Below are positions 58,771 to 64,000 of a stretch of 64,000 bases of DNA, piece by piece. The notes beneath the pieces are model-generated. The model searched no databases and was not told the origin of the DNA. It saw only the letters and a program-made list of their open reading frames with translations. The DNA comes from an uncultured Prevotellaceae bacterium (lineage in GTDB: Bacteria; Bacteroidota; Bacteroidia; Bacteroidales; Bacteroidaceae): assembly GCA_946411565.1 (NCBI GenBank), contig CAMKEM010000004.1, forward strand, positions 1 to 64,000, given 5' to 3'. Position 1 is the stretch's first letter; every line of letters begins with the position of its first letter. A program made the translations under genes and the position numbers.

Positions 58771-61305
58771 ATGCCCCATAGCGAAAAAAAGTATATGAAA
58801 AAACTCCCCCTTGGGGGGTGGGGGGGCTTCCTTTTTGACTTCTTCCAAAATCATGTATTGCTCAGACGTTCAGTCCTGCTGACTCTGACAATAGCGCTTG
58901 TTGTGTCAGTCTTCCAGTTGTCGTACAAGGAAGACATCTCTGATTTCATGCCTCTTACTGACGAGGAGAAACAGAATATGGAGATATATCAGGAAATATC
59001 AGGAGTCAATAAACTTGTTGTCCTGTTTTCTTGTGATAAAGAGAATCCTGACAGTACCATAGCCGCCATAGACCTTTTCCAAGAGACTGTGAAAAAACTG
59101 GACTCTCAGCATTGGGCGAGTGATATGGTTACTCGTTTTGATATGGAGAAGGTAGGGGAAGTTACTGAATTTGTATATCAGAACATACCATATTTCCTGA
59201 CAGAGCGCGATTATTCACGCATGGACTCTTTGTTGTCTGCAGAGAATTATGTTAGCGAACAACTTGACCGTGATCGTGAGATGCTGATGTTCCCTTCTGG
59301 AGGTCTGCTTTCTGAGAATATCTCGCGTGACCCTCTCAATCTTTTTACACCTGTATTGAGCAAGTTACAAGGCTTGCAGCAGGAGAATAAATTTGAGATG
59401 TACGACGGCTATATATTCACGCCAGACATGAGTCGTGCAATAGTTATGCTTTCTTCTCCTTTCGGCAATTCCGAGACAGATAAGAACTCACAACTTCTGC
59501 AACTCCTTACGTCTGGTATAGAGCAGATGAACGCCCGTTATCCAAATATCGAGGCTCATGTATTGGGAGGTCCACAGATAGCCGTTGGCAATGCCCAGCA
59601 GATAAAGCATGACTCTATCCTTGCCGTTAGTCTTGCCGTTGTTCTTATCCTTGCCTTGCTTTTCTTCTCATTCCGCTCTTTGAGAAACATATTGCTAATA
59701 GCCTTTTCAATAGGGTGGGGATGGTTATTCGCTCTTGGTGCACTTGCATTATTCCACGATAACATTTCTATTATTGTTGTCGGAATTTCAAGTGTCATTC
59801 TTGGTATTGCGCTCAATTATCCGCTTCATCTCATTGCCCATATCGGACATGAAACGAACATCCGACAAGCATTAAAGGAAATCTCTGCACCATTACTTGT
59901 TGGAAACATAACAACGGTAGGAGCTTTCCTTGCCCTTGTACCTCTTAACTCCGTGGCACTACGTGATCTCGGTCTTTTTGCGTCCCTACTTTTGATTGGC
60001 ACAATATTCTATGTGCTGGTATTCTTGCCGCATCAGGTAAAGAAGGTACAGCCCCCCCGTCCCCCAAGGGGAAGTTCTTTATATGGTATTGAACCTTCAA
60101 GTGAAAACTCACAGCAAGAAGAGGTATCTAAAAAACTCCCCCTTGGGGGGCTGGGGGGCTGGTTCTTAAATCTCCAACTCGACAACAAGCCTTGGCTTGT
60201 AGGTATTGTCATCATATTGACTCTTGTCTTTGGCTGGTTTAGCTTCCAAGTGGAGTTTGACAGTAACCTTGCCAATATTAATTACATGACCGATGAACAG
60301 CGTGCGGATATGAATTATTTCCAGAAACTCACGGCTGATGATACTGTTTCTACCAAGCGTACGCTCTATGTCGTGTCTTCTGCTCCAACTGTTGATGCTG
60401 CCCTTGATTCATGCAATAGCAAGAAAATAAACGGTGTTTCTCAGTTCCTTGCCTCTACGTCTATGCAGAAGGAACGTATAAACCGTTGGAATGAGTTTGT
60501 GTCTAAGCATCATGATTCGCTTAATGCACAATTCACAAAGGCTGCAAAGGCTAAAGGCTTCTCTGCTGAAGCATTCTCTGATTTCCAACAGATCATCAAC
60601 GGAAATTACGAACCTCGCGAGTTCAGTTATTTTGCCCCTCTAACATCAACTGTGTTTGCAGGGAATATTGTAAAGCTACAGCCCCCCCTTGGGGGGCGGG
60701 GGGGCTCCTCTTTCTTTTACATCGTCGATAAACTGAGTGTTGAGGCTTCAGAGTTAGAAAATGTAAAGGCTCGTATTCCTGGCAGTTTCGATATTGAGAG
60801 CCTTAACAGTTCTTTGGCAAACAGCCTGTCAGACAACTTTAACTACATAGGCTGGTCATGTTCGCTTATCGTGTTCTTCTTCCTGTGGTTCTCCTTCCGT
60901 AAGATAGGATTGGCGATAATCTCCTTTGTGCCTATGGCTATCAGTTGGGTGTGGATTCTCGGACTCATGGCTATACTTGGCATTAAGTTCAATATCGTGA
61001 ATGTCATCCTTGCAACGTTTATCTTCGGACAGGGTGACGACTATACCATCTTTATGACCGAGGGCTGTATCTACGAGCATAAAACGGGCAAGCCTATCCT
61101 TGCATCATACAAGCATAGCATTCTGCTATCTGCTATTATCATGTTCATAGGTATAGGAACACTTATTGTTGCCAAACATCCAGCCCTACACTCACTTGCA
61201 GAAATTACAATCGTCGGTATGTCGAGCGTGGTCTTCATGTCATGGCTCATACCACCGTTACTATTTAAACTTATATATAAGAAGCGGCCTACTGCCCAAG
61301 AGTAA
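58771..61305 (+). CDS. MMPL-family exporter with three repeat-encoded segments
   Basis: An 844-residue RND/MMPL exporter with about 11-12 membrane segments, two periplasmic loops and conserved blocks YKEDISDFMPLTDEEKQNME, GGPQIAVGNAQQIKHDSILA, VGISSVILGIALNYPLHLIAH and ATFIFGQGDDYTIFMTEGCI. Such proteins export the finished aryl polyene. Residues 1-20 come from a GC palindromic element (58771-58830) that also supplies the start codon; residues about 427-464 come from a whole composite element (60049-60162); residues about 636-647 from a half element (60678-60712). All are in frame. The middle insertion lies just after a membrane helix. The protein otherwise looks intact. Confidence 0.9.
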   Translation: MPHSEKKYMKKLPLGGWGGFLFDFFQNHVLLRRSVLLTLTIALVVSVFQLSYKEDISDFMPLTDEEKQNMEIYQEISGVNKLVVLFSCDKENPDSTIAAIDLFQETVKKLDSQHWASDMVTRFDMEKVGEVTEFVYQNIPYFLTERDYSRMDSLLSAENYVSEQLDRDREMLMFPSGGLLSENISRDPLNLFTPVLSKLQGLQQENKFEMYDGYIFTPDMSRAIVMLSSPFGNSETDKNSQLLQLLTSGIEQMNARYPNIEAHVLGGPQIAVGNAQQIKHDSILAVSLAVVLILALLFFSFRSLRNILLIAFSIGWGWLFALGALALFHDNISIIVVGISSVILGIALNYPLHLIAHIGHETNIRQALKEISAPLLVGNITTVGAFLALVPLNSVALRDLGLFASLLLIGTIFYVLVFLPHQVKKVQPPRPPRGSSLYGIEPSSENSQQEEVSKKLPLGGLGGWFLNLQLDNKPWLVGIVIILTLVFGWFSFQVEFDSNLANINYMTDEQRADMNYFQKLTADDTVSTKRTLYVVSSAPTVDAALDSCNSKKINGVSQFLASTSMQKERINRWNEFVSKHHDSLNAQFTKAAKAKGFSAEAFSDFQQIINGNYEPREFSYFAPLTSTVFAGNIVKLQPPLGGRGGSSFFYIVDKLSVEASELENVKARIPGSFDIESLNSSLANSLSDNFNYIGWSCSLIVFFFLWFSFRKIGLAIISFVPMAISWVWILGLMAILGIKFNIVNVILATFIFGQGDDYTIFMTEGCIYEHKTGKPILASYKHSILLSAIIMFIGIGTLIVAKHPALHSLAEITIVGMSSVVFMSWLIPPLLFKLIYKKRPTAQE

Positions 61306-61319
61306 TTGAAAATTGAAGG

Positions 61320-61389
61320 TTAGGCTTATAGCCTTCCGGCTCCTTCCCTACGGGGGAGGGCGGGGGGAGAGGCCTCGTTTATTTTTATT
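61320..61389. repeat. GC palindromic element before ACP3
   Basis: GCCTTCCGGCTCCTTCCCTA followed by CGGGGGAGGGCGGGGGGAGAGGCC (about 61330-61375): same type as the sequence embedded at 44300-44337 and inverted at 49491-49530. Confidence 0.7.
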
Positions 61390-61617
61390 ATGAAAGAAAG
61401 AATTCGTACAATACTTGAAGACAATCTGCCATTGGCAGACCTTGATTCTGATTTCCTGTTTGCAGAACTCAGCTCTTTGGATATAACCACTATCATGATG
61501 CTGCTTTCTGATGAGTATCATATCACTCTTGACTCTCGTGATGTCTCTCCAAAGAACTTCATGACAGTTGATAGCATCGTTGCTATGGTACAGAGAAAAC
61601 TTGAAGAGAAGAAGTAA
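61390..61617 (+). CDS. Acyl carrier protein 3 (divergent)
   Basis: A 75-residue ACP-like protein. The usual DSL motif reads SSL here (FAELSSLDITT); Ser29 would carry phosphopantetheine and the preceding Asp is Ser28. It lies between the MMPL exporter and the AMP ligase, so it may be the carrier loaded with the aryl starter by the ligase. The Asp-to-Ser change could alter recognition by the phosphopantetheinyl transferase. Confidence 0.82.
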   Translation: MKERIRTILEDNLPLADLDSDFLFAELSSLDITTIMMLLSDEYHITLDSRDVSPKNFMTVDSIVAMVQRKLEEKK

Positions 61618-61706
61618 AGTTTTTAAAACGCAAAGACGCTGAGGCGCAGAGTTTTATTCCTTAGCGTCTTTGCGCCTTTGCGTTTGAATTTATATATATA
61701 CCGTAA
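61618..61706. repeat. Palindromic spacer (AAACGCAAAGACGC type)
   Basis: AAACGCAAAGACGCTGAGGC (from 61627) pairs with TTAGCGTCTTTGCGCCTTTG and CGTTTG (to 61686). Same family as 11042-11177. Confidence 0.7.
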
Positions 61707-62933
61707 ATGAACACTATTCTTGACTATGTTCATCGTTGGGCAGACGAATGCCCAGACAAACCTGCCATAATATCCCGTGATGGCGTTATTGCTTATCGGG
61801 AACTTTATGAGAGGATGAAGATACAACTCCCCCTTGGGGGGCGGGGGGGCTGCTTACCAATCCCTCTCCTCGGCGAGTCGTGGGAGTCTGATTTCTGTCT
61901 ATACACCACAGGAACCACAGGCAAGTCGAAGGGCGTTGTAATCTCCCAGAAGGCTGTTATCTCAAATTCCGAGAACCTTATAGCTGGACAAGGCTTTACA
62001 CATGATCTCGTGTTTATCATAGCTGGTAGTATGGAGCATCTGGGTTGTTGGTCAAAGATATTCCCAGTTTTGATGCTTGGAGCAACAATTTATGTGATAG
62101 AGGATGGAATGAAGGATATTGACGGATTCTTCAATGCTTTCGAACTTCCTCTTGAGAAATATGCTTTGCCTGCCAATACCAAGTTCGCCACATTCCTTGT
62201 GCCTTCAAACATCCGCATCCTCCTTCAGTTTGCGAGTGATAGGTTAGAGGCTATTGCCGACCGTATAGACTTCCTTGAGACAGGCGCAGCTCCAATGCCC
62301 CATTCTGATATGCTTACTCTTTGTAAGATACTGCCAAATACCCGACTCTATAACACCTACGCCTCTACAGAGACGGGTATAGTCTCAACGTATAACTATA
62401 ACGATGGAGAGTGTATAGCAGGATGTCTTGGTCATGCACTTCCTCATTCCCAGTTCCTTATCACTCCTGAAGGCCGTATCGCTTGTAAAGGCGATACTCT
62501 AATGACTGGATATAAGGATGAGCCAGAACTCACTCTAACTGTCCTCCACGATGATACGTTGTTCACAGCCGATAATGGATATATTGATGAGCAGGGGCGT
62601 CTTCACATCCTCGGTCGTGATGACGACACAATCAATACAGGCGGTTTCAAAGTTGCTCCTTCCGAGGTTGAGGATGTTGCTCTTTCCATGCCCGATATAG
62701 AGGATTGCATCTGCATCTCCCAGCCACATCCCGTACTTGGTAATGCCCTTGCCTTGCTTGTTGTTCTTAAGAATGGTGCAAAACTTGATAAGCGTGCCAT
62801 AGCTTTGCATCTCAGCACGAAGCTGAAACGCTATCAGATACCGCTCACCTATAAAGAGGTAGATAAGATTCAACGCACCTTTAATGGCAAGCTCAACAGA
62901 AAGTATTATAAGAGTGAAAATAGTGTAAAGTAG
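61707..62933 (+). CDS. AMP-dependent acyl ligase of the aryl-polyene cluster, shortened N-terminus
   Basis: A 408-residue ANL-superfamily ligase that would adenylate an aryl acid (such as 4-hydroxybenzoate) and load it on an ACP. Core motifs: P-loop-like TTGTTGKSKG (about 68-77), YNTYASTETGIVS, FTADNGYIDEQGRLHILGRD and the C-terminal catalytic Lys region RTFNGKLNRKYY. Only about 30 residues separate YRELYERM and the TTGTTGKSKG motif, where most family members have about 100. In that gap residues about 39-49 (QLPLGGRGGCL) are encoded by a palindromic repeat (61823-61853). So part of the N-terminal domain is lost and a repeat lies at the break. Confidence 0.85.
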   Translation: MNTILDYVHRWADECPDKPAIISRDGVIAYRELYERMKIQLPLGGRGGCLPIPLLGESWESDFCLYTTGTTGKSKGVVISQKAVISNSENLIAGQGFTHDLVFIIAGSMEHLGCWSKIFPVLMLGATIYVIEDGMKDIDGFFNAFELPLEKYALPANTKFATFLVPSNIRILLQFASDRLEAIADRIDFLETGAAPMPHSDMLTLCKILPNTRLYNTYASTETGIVSTYNYNDGECIAGCLGHALPHSQFLITPEGRIACKGDTLMTGYKDEPELTLTVLHDDTLFTADNGYIDEQGRLHILGRDDDTINTGGFKVAPSEVEDVALSMPDIEDCICISQPHPVLGNALALLVVLKNGAKLDKRAIALHLSTKLKRYQIPLTYKEVDKIQRTFNGKLNRKYYKSENSVK

Positions 62934-63098
62934 AAGGTGGAACTGCAAAGCTGATGAGCTTGCGAATAAAGTGGAATGTAGATAGCATAATCTGCATATA
63001 TATAAAAGCCGGCTGAGGAATTATCCTCAGCCGGCTTTTAACGTTAGTTCGATGAATCTTCATATTGACAGGGATTCTAATATTTTGCTGCAAAAATA
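62934..63098 (+). terminator. Terminator of the aryl-polyene operon
   Basis: AAAAGCCGGCTGAGGA (63004-63019) pairs with TCCTCAGCCGGCTTTT (63024-63039). Perfect 16-bp stem with A and T flanks, about 70 bp after the ligase stop; it can act in both directions. Confidence 0.92.
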
Positions 63099-63193
63099 AT
63101 AAGGGAAACGGATTTATCTGATGTATCTGATAGCTTGCGCGGTAATATTTTCACGATTTTTCAGATAAATCAGATAAATCCGTTTCCCTTTTT
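63099..63193. repeat. ~95-bp dispersed palindromic element, copy 2
   Basis: ATAAGGGAAACGGATTTATC pairs with GATAAATCCGTTTCCCTTTT. In reverse complement it matches the element at 31750-31843, including its centre. Confidence 0.8.
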
Positions 63194-63342
63194 TACAATA
63201 GATATTTAATTTATATATAGTTCGCTTAAAATCCCAATGATGGCGCCTTTGAAAACATATAGGAGAACCTTAAAACTACTTTCTTTATAGGTCGTACACC
63301 AATAAAAATTGCAGACATCAAGCTGTCGAGGGGCTGTAAGGG
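63194..63342. other. Intergenic, nothing recognised
   Basis: No gene or clear hairpin. It lies between the palindromic element and the stop codon of the deiminase-like gene. Confidence 0.4.
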
Positions 63343-64000
63343 CTATTGAGGAAGATAAACATTCCAACTGATACAATGTAAGGCACCTCCTTTTTCTGCT
63401 ATCTTTGTCATTTCTATTTGACTAATTTTGCAATCTGGAAAGGCTTCTTGGATGAATTGATATGCAATTTTATCTTCTTCAATATTAAATATTGGCATTA
63501 TGATATTATTCCCCACTTGCAGAAAATTGATATATGCCCAGTTTAATTTCTCATTAGGTTGTGAAGATACTTTATCTTTGAAACGCATCTCAGTTACCTC
63601 AAAGCCATAACTCTCAAGTATTATTCTGATTTTTTCCGCTTCTTGAGGATAATAGTCACCATGATTTCCCATTAAGATGCGGTTGCCACCACACCATTTT
63701 ATGAAACCGTCAGAATGCCCAAACTTATCGTCTGCGTGGGACTGCCATGGGATGATGATTACAGGATGTCCGAGTTCTGATTCCAATAAAGCCTTAAACT
63801 CAGAATCTCCTTTATTGAATCTGTTTTCTGTAAAGACTTTATCTGTCATCACTATATATTGACCATATGTTACCATGTTGCCTCCGTCGATTATGAGATT
63901 TGTGGAACGACAACGAATGCCCATTCCTAAAAGTACGTTTTTGACATCCGTGATAGTTTCAATGTCGTCTTTGTTTACAAGGTAATCTGGATAATAATGG
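63343..64000 (-). CDS. Agmatine/peptidyl-arginine deiminase family protein, 5' end outside window
   Basis: The frame stays open to the window edge (about 25 codons before the Met at 63924: YYPDYLVNKDDIETITDVKN), so the gene is truncated here, with 218 codons visible. The family is the PF04371 agmatine deiminase/Porphyromonas-type peptidyl-arginine deiminase: NLIIDGGNMVTYG, HSDGFIKWCGGNRILMGN (catalytic His with Asp-Gly), NWAYINFLQVGNNIIMP, and the catalytic Cys in GGALHCISW near the C-terminus. It would turn agmatine into N-carbamoylputrescine, or citrullinate arginine. It converges on the aryl-polyene operon. Confidence 0.85.
   Translation of the reverse strand, partial: HYYPDYLVNKDDIETITDVKNVLLGMGIRCRSTNLIIDGGNMVTYGQYIVMTDKVFTENRFNKGDSEFKALLESELGHPVIIIPWQSHADDKFGHSDGFIKWCGGNRILMGNHGDYYPQEAEKIRIILESYGFEVTEMRFKDKVSSQPNEKLNWAYINFLQVGNNIIMPIFNIEEDKIAYQFIQEAFPDCKISQIEMTKIAEKGGALHCISWNVYLPQ

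Overview
The window looks like chromosomal DNA of a Bacteroidales gut or oral bacterium, most like Prevotella/Segatella. The support is: promoters of the Bacteroidota type (TTTG about 20 bp upstream of TAnnTTTG), almost no Shine-Dalgarno sites, a DUF2023-flavodoxin pair, a BspA-like leucine-rich repeat protein, DUF4374 plus TonB receptor uptake genes, a UpxY-type NusG paralog and an aryl-polyene (flexirubin-like) pigment operon. Assignment below order level is inference.

Layout. 1-6250: an accessory edge with an FKBP lipoprotein, a DUF6266-like protein, a candidate small RNA, two copies of a ~42-residue small protein flanking a VapBC-like toxin-antitoxin pair, and an Rpn/PD-(D/E)XK nuclease. 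The toxin-antitoxin/Rpn segment is bounded by a 32-bp direct repeat of the 3' end of rodA. 6249-12828 (minus): the cell-shape operon purH(N-terminal domain)-mreB-mreC-mreD-mrdA-rodA. 13051-17528: a His-tract membrane protein, tRNA-Met(CAU), a ZIP transporter, two methyltransferases, DUF2023 and flavodoxin. 17858-28933: iron/porphyrin acquisition, namely a DUF4374 lipoprotein and TonB receptor (Xus-like) diverging from a second TonB receptor followed by hemN, hemG, an MFS/PAT transporter and hemD. Both divergent transcripts start with the same terminator-bearing leader. 29201-37354: secreted and surface proteins (LRR, GH29 fucosidase, Listeria-Bacteroides repeat protein), a polyvalent-kinase-like protein, a DUF2442-like protein, a second DUF6266-like copy and a strongly structured leader RNA.

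37661-62933 (plus, about 25 kb, one direction): a UpxY/NusG-like antiterminator followed by an aryl-polyene gene cluster. It encodes a ketoreductase, three ketosynthases (two with a degenerate C-terminal ketosynthase-like half domain), three acyl carrier proteins, three hotdog dehydratase/thioesterase proteins, an AMP ligase, an O-methyltransferase, a glycosyltransferase-acyltransferase fusion, two more acyltransferases, two phytoene-desaturase-like FAD enzymes, a small EamA/SMR protein, a LolA-like lipid carrier and an MMPL exporter. The inferred flow is: AMP ligase and ACP load an aryl acid; KS/KR/DH cycles build the polyene; methyltransferase and FAD enzymes tailor it; glycosyl/acyltransferases attach it to a lipid; EamA, MMPL and LolA-like proteins move it to the outer membrane. 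63343-64000 (minus) is a truncated agmatine/peptidyl-arginine deiminase-type gene.

The most unusual signal is that GC-rich palindromic repeats (core CTCCCCCTTGGGGG followed by a G-rich run), which also occupy intergenic spacers here, sit in frame inside at least five aryl-polyene genes. They supply the start of the MMPL exporter, lie at the join of a ketosynthase fusion, and lie in a shortened AMP ligase. Two further genes positions carry AT-rich or AC-rich intergenic-type sequence in frame. No database search was possible; all family names come from motif recognition.
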